This document shows, one piece after another, positions 23,553 to 35,324 of a stretch of DNA of 64,000 bases; within the stretch, counting starts at the first letter, position 1, and every line of letters begins with the position of its first letter. Source of the stretch: Ashinkailepas kermadecensis. Taxonomy: Eukaryota; Arthropoda; Thecostraca; Neolepadidae. The DNA is taken from assembly GCA_034440615.1 (NCBI GenBank), contig JAOTOM010005178.1:1611001-1675000 (forward strand). The letters run 5' to 3'. The notes under the pieces are model-generated. The model was not told the DNA's origin. It ran no database searches and saw only the letters and a program-made list of their open reading frames with translations. A program made the translations under genes and the position numbers.

Positions 23553-24184
23553 CCCGGCGCCCGGGTCACGTCTTCGCCGCAGGTCTCCCCAGTCGGTCTC
23601 GGCAGCAGGTCTCCCCGCCCGGCCGGTCCCCGCGGCTGGTGACCCACCCGGACGCGTGCCGTGCGAGTCGTGTGCAGTTCGGCTGCCGCCGCCGGCCCGG
23701 TCGAGGCGCAATCGTCTTGATTTGTGACGCCGCTCGGCCTCGGGCGCGCCGGTTCTCTTTGTGTGGATTCGGATACCGCCGCGGCGCTTAAAGATGGATG
23801 TTTACGGCGCCTGCTTCCCTATGCATAAGCCAATTGAGGCGTGTTTACGACCGTTCGAATGGTGTGCTGGATTTGGACACGGGAGGCTAACCGTGCTGTA
23901 ATGACAACTCTTGCCACGCGCGCAGGCGACGCATCACCAGGAAGTTGGCGAACGACGCGCCCGTTTGTTTGTAGAACGCGGGCTGATCGTGGCCGACACG
24001 CGTGGGCTCCCGGTGTTGACGGCTGTTCGTGTTACATTACCGTGCAATAATTTCTGCAGGCAAACCACCGTGTGTTTCGCCTGCTGTCTGCAGACCGGGT
24101 GACGTTCTGTGTGCCGGCAGCAATGAGACGCAGTGGTCCTAAAGCCTGGCACCGTCCAAATTAAGCATATGGACATATACTCTG

Positions 24185-24194
24185 TATATATATA

Positions 24195-24233
<39 letters not shown>

Positions 24234-24349
24234 TATATTTATAAAAGTGTGAAGCTGACGCATATCTTGATTGATTGCTTTATATTTATGAACACAAAAA
24301 TAGTATATCAGATGTTTAGTAATACATGTTTATTAATTGATTTTAACCT

Positions 24350-24422
<73 letters not shown>
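24185..24422. repeat. (TA)n tracts
   Basis: TA runs at 24185-24240 and 24355-24422. Confidence 0.97.
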
Positions 24423-24424
<2 letters not shown>

Positions 24425-25993
24425 CAGACATGATATCATAGAGGCACAACATAATTTTGGTGTTCTTATCACATCCAGTAAGAGGCATTTCAGTTTTGGT
24501 TTTGCAGATGTACCAGAACCAAGTTGAATTATCACATGGCGCAGAGTGTATGCCTATAAATACGCTATTCTATCTATATGTCACTGAAGTTTAATCGATG
24601 CCCGAACCCTGGCCACTGCCCATCATTTCCTCATAAAAACGTTCCTCTATTCCTCATTCCTTGTTTCCCCATCACTTTTCACATTTCGCTTGGTCTTCTG
24701 AATTACTTCTAACACATTAGTTATGGGCGGCGCAATGCAGCCGAAGCGGCGGACGCGCCCCAAAAGGTCCCAACTGCACACACCATTACGTCTCAGTTTC
24801 AGCGTTCCTCAGATGCGCTGCGGCGGATGGTGAGCTCTCCGAGCCTGCCGCCGGCCGGCGTCAGGCCCCGCTCACGTCTGTCAGACAGGCTGTCACAGTG
24901 GACACAGAGCCGGCTCGTGCACGCACCAGAGCCCAGCTGCCTGACGTCGGCCAGACGGCGCCGTCTGGTGGCAGTTGGCCGGCGCTGAGCCCCTGCAATT
25001 TTACGTGCAATTGAGTTTCGGTCATTGTCCACCGTCATTCCGCGCCATTGGCCGTTCTGCGGACGGGCCTCATTGGGCCAGCTTCAGATCGGCCTTCTGA
25101 CCGCCCAAACTGGGCACGTCAGCTTCTGGCGTTGTCCTATAGCGTTCCAAAGTCACGAGAAAACACGTCACATCAAGCGGCAGCACTTTGCCGAAATTAT
25201 TCGAGCGCTTCCAAGGCATGGAGGAAATTGGAGGATCCAAATAGGTTTGAGCGGGGAGGGAGTGGGGCACTCAGTATGGTCCCATGTTGAAAGCTGAACT
25301 TGAGGGAGCATGTTTACTTCGAGGGGCCTGATCCTCTTCAAAGGTATGCAAAGTTCCAGCCCTGATCCTATCTATATGGTCTCGATGACCAGTTTTAAAC
25401 AAACATGGCGCCGAGAGCCGAGTCAACGTTGTGCGCTACTTCGTGTCTGTCGCCTCCTCGCGTGTTTCGCTTCCAGGAGCTCTGCTGATCCCGCAGAGAC
25501 TGACTGACCATCCCAGTCCCCATGCTGCGGTGCAGTGCTTGCAGCCACAGCAGCATTTGTGTTTCGTTGTTCGGTGTATCTGTGAGCAATGCACCGAACA
25601 AAGGTCCATGTTGAGGATGGAGGAAAATGTACGTTGAGTATGCAACCGAAAACATTATGTATTTGCGTAGTTTAAGCGTATTAATGAGTGGACTATGGTT
25701 GAATGTATTCATTAATAACTCCAAAATGTGATATTGCATCGGAGCAACACGTAAAGAAACGAGAATTGGAACAACTGAAGGATTTTAGTTCATTAAATTG
25801 CGTTTACAATACAGAATTCCCCGGAGAGTTGCATTCGCCTCAGTTTCGTTATTTTGTGTGTAGAAACATCCTGTCATCAACATCGTAACTGTTTGGTGTA
25901 CATTATCATAGCAGACTGACCGTGGCGAGAATACCAGGCGATAGCACGGTTGCAGGGCAAGTTATTCAACATGCTGCTACCGAACGACCAGTC

Positions 25994-26037
25994 GGATAAT
26001 TATCCGCCAGATGGGAAAATGACGTCACATTTTCCCA
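25994..26037. promoter_or_regulatory. Two adjacent palindromes with a CRE-like core
   Basis: GGATAATTATCC (25994-26005) is a perfect palindrome. TGGGAAAATG (26012-26021) and CATTTTCCCA (26028-26037) are perfect inverted arms around ACGTCA, so that TGACGTCA (a CREB/ATF site) is at the centre. They lie 68-112 bp upstream of the exon at 26106. Function is unknown. Confidence 0.4.
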
Positions 26038-26105
26038 GTTGCCGAACAGTCCGTCTGTCGCCACTCAATGCGCCTCGCTGACGTAGCAAACTCGCTCCGT
26101 TCCAG

Positions 26106-26190
26106 GGGCCACCCGGGACATCGGCACAGCGCTGACACGGATCTGCCTGCGGCACAGAGCGGTCGAGGCCAAGGTCAAGACGTTCGCCAG
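26106..26190 (+). CDS. MTSS1: mim/MTSS1 exon, I-BAR (RDIGTALTRICLRHRAVEAK)
   Basis: An 85-bp exon: two bases completing a glycine codon, 27 codons, and two bases of a serine codon. The acceptor is AG at 26104-26105 (cgttccag); the donor is GTGAGA at 26191. RDIGTALTRICLRHRAVEAK followed by VKTFA aligns with vertebrate TREIGSALTRMCMRHRSIEAKLRQFS, one of the most conserved stretches of the I-BAR domain. Its Arg/Lys residues lie on the membrane-facing side in the known MIM structure. Unlike most exons here, neither of its splice sites lies in a tandem array. Two palindromes lie 68-112 bp upstream (25994-26005 and 26012-26037). Confidence 0.93.
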
Positions 26191-27805
26191 GTGAGAGAGA
26201 CAACACGTGGCTCGGCGAGGGGCATCCTTCGGCGATGTGGACGTTCAATGGGGTCGCCGGCCCTGGAGGTTGGGGATCGAGGTCTTCGCCCCGACATGTC
26301 CCGATTTTTGTTTTAAAAAGCGGGAATTTCCCGGAACTTCAGCCACGATGTTTTGAGATTAGGTTGGGTCGATTTAGACTTCCCGCCAATCGCGTGGGCA
26401 CTCACTTCCACCACCAACCACGATGTTTGGATTCTTCCCCTGCACCCTCACCCCACTGTGGCGACGCACTTGTGAACCTGGTGTGTCTGGTGAGGCTCAG
26501 GTTTCGAATTCGATTGCGAAGTGCGGGTGTAGGATAAGCAGCAGAACAGTGCATCTTGCACTGCGTGTTTGCTATGCAACTAAATCAGTAAACGTCGCAA
26601 ATTGACGTGCTTATTTTGAGTCATGCTTCTGGCAGTCACATGCTGATTTTCTGTGCACGGTGAGGGGTAAGTTGGGTGTTGAGTTGTTCGATCTGAGGAA
26701 GTCCTGGTTTGCCAACCCTGCTGCCAGATTATGGAGAATATGACGATCTTGTCGTTCGTGTCACGGGAGCATGGGGCCTGTGCCTGCCAAGTGAGACACG
26801 TCACGGTCTGGCGAGACTCGCACTCCGCCGGTTGCAGCCCGTGGTGGTTGTGCGGCGAGAAATGCCACGATCGGGTGTGCGTTTGCTGCATGACATCAGT
26901 TTAGTTGCAATCAGTGCTTGTTGCTGTCGCATAGCACGGTTCCAGCAACAGGCACTGTTGATGACTAAATTAATATCACGGAATAAAGTTACGTAATCAT
27001 AGATCCATCTGTGGATTGTTTTTTCAGCACATTGCCATTTATAGCGGTGTGTGTGTGCTCCGCGGTGATGTACTGACGGTGGCGGTGTGTGCTCCGCAGT
27101 GCTGTACTTACAGTGACGGTGTGTGTTCCGCAGTACTGACGGTGGCGGTGTGTGTGCTCCGCAGTGATGTACTGACGGTGGCGGTGTTTGTGTACTCTAT
27201 AGTGATGTACTGACGGTGGCGTTGTGTGCTCCGCAGTGATGTACTGACGGTGGCGGTGTGTGTACTCTACAGTGATGTACTGACGGTGGCGGTGTGTGTG
27301 CTCCGCAGTGATGTACTGACGGTGGCGGTGTGTGTACTCTACAGTGATGTACTGACGGTGGCGGTGTGTGTGTACTCTACAGTGATGTACTGACGGTGGC
27401 GGTGTGTGTGCTCCGCAGTGATGTACTGACGGTGGCGGTGTGTGTACTCTACAGTGATGTACTGACGGTGGCGGTGTGTGTGTACAAGTGACGAGGTGGG
27501 TGTGTACTCTACAGTGATGTACTGACGGTGGCGGTGTCAGTGTTCTGCGGTCGATGTGTTGACGGTGGCGGTGTGTGTGCTCCGCAGTGATGTACTAATG
27601 GTGACGGTGTGTGTGTACTCTACAGTGATGTACTGACGATGGCGTTGTGTGCCCCACAGTGATGTGTTGACGGTGGCGGTGTGTGTGCTCCACAGTGATG
27701 TGTTGACGGTGGCGGTGTGTGTGTTCTCCGCAGTGATGTACTGACGGTGGCGGTGTGTGCTCCGCAGTGATGTTCTAACGGTGACGGTGTGTGTGTGCTC
27801 TCCAG
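26191..27805 (+). other. MTSS1: mim/MTSS1 intron (1.6 kb)
   Basis: Starts GTGAGA, ends tgctctccag. The first ~850 bp (26191-27040) are unique with no gene seen. The rest is the splice-acceptor-like array. Confidence 0.9.
27045..27800. repeat. ~36-bp minisatellite ending at the 3' splice site of exon 27806-27897
   Basis: About 20 units of gatgtactgacggtggcggt followed by gtgtgtgctccgcagt, with ctctacag and ctccacag variants. The final copy provides the real acceptor (tgtgtgctctccag). Each unit therefore presents a pyrimidine-containing AG. The exon side (cgcactggcc) matches the unit (tgatgtactgac) only weakly, so the shared part is mainly intronic. Confidence 0.92.
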
Positions 27806-27897
27806 CGCACTGGCCGAGTGCCTGATCCTGCCGATGCAGCGGAAGCTGGACGACTGGCGTCGCACTGCCGCCAGCCTGGAGAAGGAGCACGCCAGAG
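27806..27897 (+). CDS. MTSS1: mim/MTSS1 exon, I-BAR (ALAECLILPMQRKLDDWRRT)
   Basis: A 92-bp exon: one base completing a serine codon, 30 codons, and one G of an aspartate codon. The acceptor is tgctctccag at 27796-27805; the donor is GTGGGT at 27898. ALAECLILPMQRKLDDWRRT followed by AASLEKEHAR aligns with vertebrate ALIDCLINPLQEQMEEWKKVANQLDKDHAK. The acceptor is the last AG of a long array (27045-27800) whose units carry ctccgcag, ctctacag or ctccacag after a GT-rich run. The donor is followed by several diverged copies of the motif (g)ccagaggtgggtc, suggesting an old, decayed array on that side too. Confidence 0.93.
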
Positions 27898-28260
27898 GTG
27901 GGTCGCGGACGGCCGGTCGGCCAGAGGTGCGCCCAAACCAGGCAACACGTGGTACAGGCCACGGGTCAAGGGCGACTCCCGGGGCGGCTGAAGGGCCGAG
28001 GGTGGGTCCCAGGATGGCCGGCTGACTTAAGGTCGGTCCCAGGCACCTGAACGAACCCGCCTGGGTTTCGCAGACCATGACGGTCTTGAGGGTCACGTCC
28101 GGGACAAATGGTGGTTGCAGGACGAAGGAGGATTCCATGTTTGCTGACGGGCTCAAGATAAGCCCGGTACGGCTGACTGGTCAGAGGTTGGTCCCAAGCA
28201 TGCTGACGGCCGTATGTGGGTCCCACGGCGGCTGGCGGACCGAGGACTGGTCACGTGACA
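27892..28260. repeat. Decayed repeats around the donor of exon 27806-27897
   Basis: The junction ccagaggtgggtcgcggacggc recurs in diverged form as gccagaggtgcgcccaaacc (27921), gccgagggtgggtcccagga (27994), ttaaggtcggtcccaggc (28026), gtcagaggttggtcccaagc (28180) and gtatgtgggtcccacggc (28210), spaced 30-150 bp apart. Confidence 0.5.
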
Positions 28261-29029
28261 GTTGGAGGAACACACCTGGGTCTTGCAGTGGTGGGCGGAA
28301 TGTCACGCCCGGGACGAGAAGGTGCCGAGTACGGAACACGACCCAGTGATCAGAGCAGAACCTGGGTAAAGACCGCAGCAGACCCCTCACTACCCAGCGA
28401 CGGGTGTCACGTGGCCGAAGGTATTGCAGCCGAGGTCTTCGAATTGTACCGAAGGTAGGCACTGGCAGGAATAGGAAAAACCCTGTCCTGGTTTGGAACT
28501 TGTGCAAATGCATGTGTTTCATCATGCCATTTCATCGTTCAACGGAAAACTGAAAAGTCTGACTGAACGTGCTTCAAAAAGAAGCTACGAAAGTCTCTGT
28601 TTTGTCGCAAATAAGTGTGTGGCATAAATTAGCGTCCCACAATCTCTTTTCCTATCAGCAGTATGAATGAACAGGAAGTAGGATGTAGGATGCATATGGA
28701 GGCTATTCGTAATTAATTTCCTTACTATTTCGACAAGTAGGATTCCAGTTTGCTTTTCTTCGGTAACCTCCCCAGGCCTAAATTAATCGTATGTTTCGTG
28801 TGTTCTGCGAACACATCAATAATCAGTATCTTGCCTCATCATATATCTAACGTATTGCAGCAGGTGTCAATATCCACTAAAGGTGGTCTATAAGCGCCAA
28901 CATGCGTTTTCGCTTGCATTCTGATTTTCGCCATTTGTCACGTGGACCACATTTATAACAATCTCCCATAGCGGCGGGAACCGGCTGGCAATTTTAGCCA
29001 ATTTGCCGCCAAACAATGGCACAATGCGG

Positions 29030-29560
29030 CCAGAAGGGCCGCCGGCCGTGCAGGCACGCAGTTCGCCCGCTGCTTCAGTTCACAGCCCACGCGATCCGCC
29101 GCTCCCAACAGCCGCCGGCTCTTCCCGACTGTGGCCTGATGCGCAGCGCAGGGAGCGGGACTGGAGCGGCAGCGTTCTCAGTGGCTAACTGGAGAACGAT
29201 GAGACGATACTGGCAGACAGATGGGTGTGGGATTGCGCTGACTGGAGCGCCGGTCGGTCGGTCGGTCGGACGGCGGGCCGCCCGACGCGGGAGAGCCCCC
29301 CCCCCCCGTCGCCGCCACTCGACCCACCGCCGAGTCGGCCGTTTGTGCGGCGGTGACCGCGTGATGCGGGCGCGGCCGCCTTTTGTGCGGCCGCCGCCGG
29401 CTCGGTGGCCCGCCTTTGACGCGTGTCACGCGTGCTGCGACGGCGCCCGGCGCCCATCACCGGCGCGCGACGTAATCGGCGCGCCTGCCAGGCGGACTTT
29501 CTCGGCCGTGCGCTGGGCGGTCGTCGGCGATGAAGAGCGAGATACGGTGTCGCGGGAACC
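29030..29560. other. CpG-rich block with upstream GGCGGGAA
   Basis: A CpG-dense, non-repetitive stretch preceded at 28970-29010 by an AT-rich segment carrying agcggcgggaacc (an E2F-type GGCGGGAA) and gccaatttgccgcc. This is a candidate internal promoter region, with no coding sequence recognised. Confidence 0.3.
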
Positions 29561-30104
29561 CCAGACGCGGTCCAAATTGGGAATTTCAGGTGCAGAACAA
29601 CACTTGCGAAGCATATTGTTATGCAGAATTTTATTCGCACCTTCGATATCCCCTGGCGATGTTTTCGTTGCTGCCCTTCGCGTAACACGTGAACATTACG
29701 GACATAATTTTTTTCAGTTCCATGTATATTTCAGATCCTTTTTGTAGGATCTTTATTAATATCTGACGGTCAACTGGAAATGAATTTGGACACACTGCTG
29801 ACCTGAGTATCCGCGGGATCCCCACCAGCGAGGACAGCAGTTGGCAATGGTGAGGAGATTACTGATCGAAAGAGGACAAGAGAAGACTAGATGGTTTCGG
29901 GCAGAAAACCAGCTAGTAGCTACAGGCGAGGTCCTGGGCAAGACGCATGGGTCTTATGCGGGGGTGACAACATGCGGTTCCCTGTGACGACGAAGGAGCC
30001 GGCGATGGTAGGTGATAACAGCCGGCCCCAGCGGTGACGATAATCCCCTAAGGATGGCACTAGAGCATCCCTGTTCCTCTTCAACGACAGGAAGGTCCCG
30101 GGGG

Positions 30105-30735
30105 CAATTAAAGAGCCCCGGTGACGGCAGATGAGCCCCGGTGACGGCAGATGAGCCCCGGTGTCGGCAGATGAGCCCCGGTGACGACAGATGAGCCCCG
30201 GTGACGACAGATGAGCCCCGGTGACGACAGATGAGCTCCGGTGACGACAGATGAGCCCCGGTGACGGTAGATGAGCCCCGGTGACGGCAGATGAGCCCCG
30301 GTGACGGTAGATGAGCCCCGGTGATGGCAGATGAGCCCCGGTGACGACAGATGATCCCGGTGACGGCAGATGAGCCCCGGTGACGGTAGATGAGCCCTGG
30401 TGACGGCAGATGAGCTCCGGTGACGGTAGATGAGCCCCGGTGACGACAGATGAGCCCCGGTGTCGGCAGATGAGCCCCGGTGACGACAGGTGAGCCCCGG
30501 TGACGGCAGATGAGCCCCGGTGACGGCAGATGAGCCCCGGTGACGACAGATGAGCCCCGGTGACGGCAGATGAGCCCCGGTGACGACAGATGAGCCCCGG
30601 TGACGGCAGATGAGCCCCGGTGACGACAGATGAGCCCCGGTGACGGCAGATGAGCCCCGGTGACGACAGATGAGCCCCGGTGTCGGCAGATGAGCCCCGG
30701 TGACGACAGATGAGCCCCGGTGACGACAGATAGCC
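30105..30735. repeat. 21-bp minisatellite
   Basis: About 30 units of gatgagccccggtgacgaca plus g, with gacgg/gacga/gtcgg variants and one 20-bp unit at about 30350. Period 21 keeps two minus-strand frames open for >200 codons. Confidence 0.97.
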
Positions 30736-31454
30736 GCCAGGTGACGCCGAGCCATGACGGTCGTACAAGAACAGTGTGGCCGGCTAAAGCATACCTTGAC
30801 GAGCGCAGAGAGGCTGCCGATGCGGATCAGTGGCGCAAGTGTCAGCTCACGGTGTCCTTCAGCGCTTCAGCAGCCGGGCGACACGGGTCGTCGGCGACGT
30901 GAAGCTTGCCAGACGCCGGTGCTGTGGTGGAGTTTCGTCTCGTGCTGGTGACGGGAGCTTGGTCGTGAGAGATAGCTGGCGACGGGGAAAGCCTCCGAGT
31001 GAGTCGGACGACACGGGCTCGTCGGTGACGCGTCGCTCGTCAGACGCCGGTGCTGCGGTGGAGCGTCGTCTCGCTCGTGCTGCCGTTGGGAGCGTGGTCG
31101 TGATAGGTGCCTGGCGACGGGAAGTCCCAGCGTGAGCCGGGCGGCGGAGCGTGTGGCGGAAAGGGAGCGCGCCACCGAGCCGGCGCCACCGGAGTCGCAG
31201 AGGTCGCAGAGGTGGCTGGCTTCAGGCAGAAGGTCGGCTCCGGTCGGCCCCGGTGGCGGGAACAATGGACTTGCCGTCCGGCCAGCCGTGTCCCGGCATC
31301 AATTGTGTCGGCTCGGCGGGCTCGCGGTTCGGCGTGGGGCGTGTCGTGGACTGTCTCGTGACTCTCGGCGTGGACTGTCTCGGTGTGGAGCGTGTTATGG
31401 ACTATTCCACTGCCCGTTGCATGTTGCGAACCGTTCACCGTCCTGCAGCGTGCT

Positions 31455-31745
31455 GTTGTCGAACTTTCCCTTCCTAGGGCATGCTGTTGTAAGCTCTTAC
31501 CCTTCTTGGAGCGTGCTGTTGGGACCCTTCCCCTCCCTGGAGCGTGCTGTTGTAAACTCTTCCCCTCACTCGAGCGCGCTGTTGGGACCCTTCTCCTTCC
31601 TTGAGCGTGCTGTTGTGAACTCTTGCCCTTCCTGGAGCGTGCTGTTGTGAACTCTTTCCCTTCCTGAAGCGTGCTGTTGTGAACTTTTACCCCTCTTGGA
31701 GCGTGCTGTTGTGAACCCTTCTCCGTTCTGGAGCGTAACTGTGCA
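31455..31745. repeat. ~32-bp minisatellite
   Basis: About nine copies of gagcgtgctgttgtgaactc followed by ttgcccttcctg; some units have gggacc instead of tgaactc. Confidence 0.9.
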
Positions 31746-31941
31746 ACTCTGGTGTCTGTGTCACGCTCGGTCGTTATGTGTCACGTCGGCGTATTGTCCA
31801 CTGTTCTCTTTCGTGGATTATGTGGGGTAAATGTTCACCGGTCTGGCGCGTGCTGCGGATTAGGTTTCTGTCCGCAGGGTACCACGGCTCGCTGCCTGGG
31901 TACGTATTGTGGCAGATATGACGCCGATGTGCGGCAGTGGG

Positions 31942-32219
31942 CTGGGTTGGATTTCTGCTTTGCAACCCTGGATGTGGAGAGAAAATGTGGTGGTAATCAG
32001 ATATGGAGGGGATGTTTTTCTTCCAACCTGTGACATCAGAAGCTCAGCTTGCACTTTCCAGTGAATGTTCAGCACATTATCCGGTCGATATCTTGGCTCA
32101 GTGCATTGTCGATAGTACCATTAAATCTTCAAATGACCAAAATGAGAGGATAATTTTCTGGAGAGGATAATGTTCCGGATGCCAAAAAAAAACAGGAACA
32201 GCGTATTTTTCCAACTCTG
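31942..32219 (+). mobile_element. hAT-like MITE, copy 2
   Basis: 278 bp, from CTGGGTTGGATTT to TTTTTCCAACTCTG. The flanking octamers GCAGTGGG (31934-31941) and ACAGTGGG (32220-32227) match at 7 of 8 positions. Same orientation as copy 1, with shared internal blocks such as gcactttccagtgaatgttcagca. Confidence 0.87.
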
Positions 32220-32374
32220 ACAGTGGGGCACACCTTGACGTCACTGGCGTTCTGCGTCGGGATGTGTGGGACGAGATAAGCTGAGCACTATGCTGTGCGA
32301 TTCTTGTGACTTCTACTGCACTTAGATCTCTCTACACGGCTTGCCTCGTTCTGGATTGAGCTATCGACCGCTCT

Positions 32375-33605
32375 CTCAGGCGTGCCATGTACCCCGCCCA
32401 CTGGTGGCTATCCGCTCTCTGGCGTGCCATGTACCCCGCCCACTGGTGGCTATCCGCTCTCTCAGGCGTGCCATGTACCCCGCCCACTGGTGGCTATCCG
32501 CTCTCTCAGGCGTGCCATGTACCCCGCCCACTGGTGGCTATCCGCTCTCTCAGGCGTGCCATGTACCCCGCCGCCCACTGGTGGCTATCCGCCTCTCAGG
32601 CGTGCCATGTACCCCGCCCACTGGTGGCTATCCGCTCTCAGCGTGCCATGTACCCCCCCCACCGGTGGCTCCCCCCCCCCCCCCCCCCCAGGCGTGCCAT
32701 GTACCCCGCCCACTGGTGGCTATCCGCCTCTCAGGCGTGCCATGTACACCCGCCCACTGGTGGCTATCCGCTCTCTCAGGCGTGCCATGTACCCCGCCCA
32801 CTGGTGGCTATCCGCTCTCTTCAGGCGTGCCATGTACCCCGCCCACTGGTGGCTATCCGCTTTTCAGGCGTGCCATGTACCCGCCCACTGGTGGCTATCC
32901 GCCTCTCAGGCGTGCCATGTACCCCGCCCACTGGTGGCTATCCGCTCTCAGGCGTGCCATGTACCCCCCCCCCGGGGGGCTTTCCTCCGGCTATCCGCCT
33001 CTCAGGCGTGCCATGTACCCCGCCCACTGGTGGCTATCCGCTCTCTCAGGCGTGCCATGTACCCCGCCCACTGGTGGCTATCCGCTCTCTCAGGCGTGCC
33101 ATGTACCCCGCCCACTGGTGGCTATCCGCTCTCTCAGGCGTGCCATGTACCCCGCCCACTGGTGGCTATCCGCTCTCTCAGGCGTGCCATGTACCCCGCC
33201 CACTGGTGGCTATCCGCTCTCTCAGGCGTGCCATGTACCCCGCCCACTGGTGGCTATCCGCTCTCTCAGGCGTGCCATGTACCCCGCCCACTGGTGGCTA
33301 TCCGCTCTCTCAGGCGTGCCATGTACCCCGCCCACTGGTGGCTATCCGCTCTCTCAGGCGTGCCATGTACCCCGCCCACTGGTGGCTATCCGCCTCTCGG
33401 TGATGTTCCCCCCCCCCGGGGGGTTTTCCCCTTCTCAGGCGTGCCATGTACCCCGCCCACTGGTGGCTATCCGCTCTCTCAGGCGTGCCATGTACCCCGC
33501 CCACTGGTGGCTATCCGCTCTCTCAGGCGTGCCATGTACCCCGCCCACTGGTGGCTATCCGCTCTCTCAGGCGTGCCATGTACCCCGCCCACTGGTGGCT
33601 ACCTT
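32375..33605. repeat. 44-bp minisatellite
   Basis: About 28 units of ggcgtgccatgtaccccgcc, then cactggtggctatccgctct, then ctca. Very homogeneous, but with indels and C/G runs at 32650-32690, 32965-32985 and 33405-33430 that look like sequencing or assembly errors in the middle of the array. Confidence 0.97.
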
Positions 33606-33944
33606 ATCGGGTTCGGTGCAGTTTGGATGCACGCAATCGATATGCCCCGAAGCCCAAGCAAGGAGGCGAGCTGGCCTTGCGCGTACTCCCTCTCGTCCTG
33701 CTTCCTCCGCTTCCCTTTCCCTGCAGGCGTTTATCTGCCTTCATTCCTGCCCAAGTTGCGGACGTGCCATCCAATTCCAGCCGGTCCGGGTCTGTCGCGT
33801 TCGGCTGGACTCGCCGACGCTGTGGTCTCCGTGCGGACGTGCCACGCAGCTCTTCCTTTAACGTAGCTAACCTCTAACGGATGGCATTCTGCCACTGCCA
33901 AAGGAAAACAAAAAAGGAAAAAAGCGTCCGATTCCAACCGGTCC

Positions 33945-34335
33945 GCCTGTCGTGTTCAGCCGGGCCTGCCGCCGTCGTGGTCCCCGCGCGGACGTGCCAT
34001 CCAGCTCCATCCGGTCCACCTGTCGTGTTTAGCCGGGCCCGCCGCCGTCGTGGTCCCCGCGCGGACGTGCCATCCAGCTCCATCCGGTCCGCCTGTCGTG
34101 TTTAGCCGGGCCTGCCGCCGTCGTGGTCCCCGCGCGGACGTGCCATCCAGCTCCATCCGGTCCGCCTGTCGTGTTTAGCCGGGCCCGCCGCCGTCGTGGT
34201 CCCCGCGCGGACGTGCCATCCAGCTCCATCCGGTCCGCCTGTCGTGTTCAGCCGGGCCTGCCGCCGTCGTGGTCCCCGCGCGGACGTGCCATCCAGCTCC
34301 ATCCGGTCCGCCTGTCGCGTTCAGCCGGGCCCGCC
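33945..34335. repeat. 73-bp minisatellite
   Basis: About 5.3 copies; the unit starts agccgggcctgccgccgtcg, includes gcgcggacgtgccatccagc and ends cggtccgcctgtcgtgttt. A diverged copy precedes it near 33770-33860. Confidence 0.95.
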
Positions 34336-34494
34336 GCCGCTGTGTTCTCCGTCTGTGCCAGCGGCAGACTGCATCCGCCCGGGCGGCAAATTTGTGATGC
34401 AGATCAGGCGTTGTTTTTTTTCTCGGGGAAACTGGCGGCCAGCGTCGCTGACGGCTCCACCCACCGCCTGAGGGCGTTCCGGTGTCGCCGTGTC

Positions 34495-34960
34495 TGGCGG
34501 CGGCGGCCTGTCCGGCCGGCTGGGCTGTGTCCGGCGGAGGAGCCAGCGGCGGCGGTCTGTCCGGCCGGCTGGGCTGTGTCCGGCGGAGGAGCCAGGGCGG
34601 CGGCGGCGGCTGGCTGTGTCCGGTTGGGTGCGGGGGGGGGGGCCTGTCCGGCCGGCTGGGCTGTGTCCGGCGGAGGAGCCAGCGGCGGCGGCCTGTCCGG
34701 CCGGCTGGGCTGTGTCCGGCGGAGGGGCCAGCGGCGGCGGCCTGTCCGGCCGGCTGGGCTGTGTCCGGCGGAGGGGCCAGCGGCGGCGGCCTGTCCGGCC
34801 TGGCAGGGCTGTGTCCGGCGGAGGAGCCAGCGGCGGCGGCCTGTCCGGCCGGCTGGGCTGTGTCCGCGGTTGTTTGCGTGTCCGGCGGAGGGGCCAGCGG
34901 CGGCGGCCTGTCCGGTCGTCTGGGTTGTGTCCACGGTGTTTGCGTGTCCGCGGACGCGTT
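34495..34960. repeat. ~48-bp minisatellite
   Basis: About nine copies of ggcggcggcctgtccggccg, gctgggctgtgtccggcgga, ggagccagc, with expansions at 34585-34640. Confidence 0.94.
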
Positions 34961-35324
34961 TTCTGCTGGAGCTGAATGGCCGTACGCTAGGACCGCCAAC
35001 TGCACAGACTGTTGCACCATGCCCACTTATTGTTTCGTGTGGCACCAAAACAGGCTGCGATAGACGTCGCATGTATATTTGTCTGAATTATGTGGGACTT
35101 GTGTTCAAGCCTGGCAACTTTTAGCTATGCGGTGTTTTTGATTTGCTGGATTAATGAGGCCTTGGGTAGTTAAGCAATTGGAGTGGCTGGCAGCGGGCAT
35201 CCGACCAGAAGCGGAACCAAGACATAGTGCGTGGTCTATTTCTGTTGGCTACTGACGACTTCCCTATTAGCTGAATGGAGGAGGAATGCTTTTGGCTGTC
35301 TCGCGATACAGCTTATCTGCTGAT

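Larger units (their letters stand above)
5525..26105 (+). other. MTSS1: mim/MTSS1 intron (20.6 kb)
   Basis: Starts GTACGT, ends cgttccag. Holds a splice-site array, a SINE, a foldback element, a MITE, an older SINE, about a dozen minisatellites, TA-rich tracts and a CpG-rich E-box region, each listed separately. Stretches with nothing recognised: 5762-6460, 6647-7130, 8376-9080, 9691-10840, 11790-12474, 13189-14024, 15476-16289, 17790-18590, 20300-21020, 21950-23404, 23550-24184 and 24423-26000. No additional exon of this gene is required by the flanking sequences, because exons 5451 and 26106 join directly by homology. Confidence 0.9.

Noticed and set aside
25395..25640. Open frames on both strands near 25400-25640 as an extra exon
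   Set aside because: No resemblance to MTSS1 and the flanking exons join without need of it.
30105..30735. Possible CRISPR array (regular ~21-bp repeats)
   Set aside because: Units are contiguous with no unique spacers and the genome is eukaryotic; plain minisatellite. The same applies to all other arrays.
32341..33861. Open frames of about 500 codons on the + strand
   Set aside because: They run through the 44-bp array in three different frames at once; stop-free repeats explain them and no protein family is matched.
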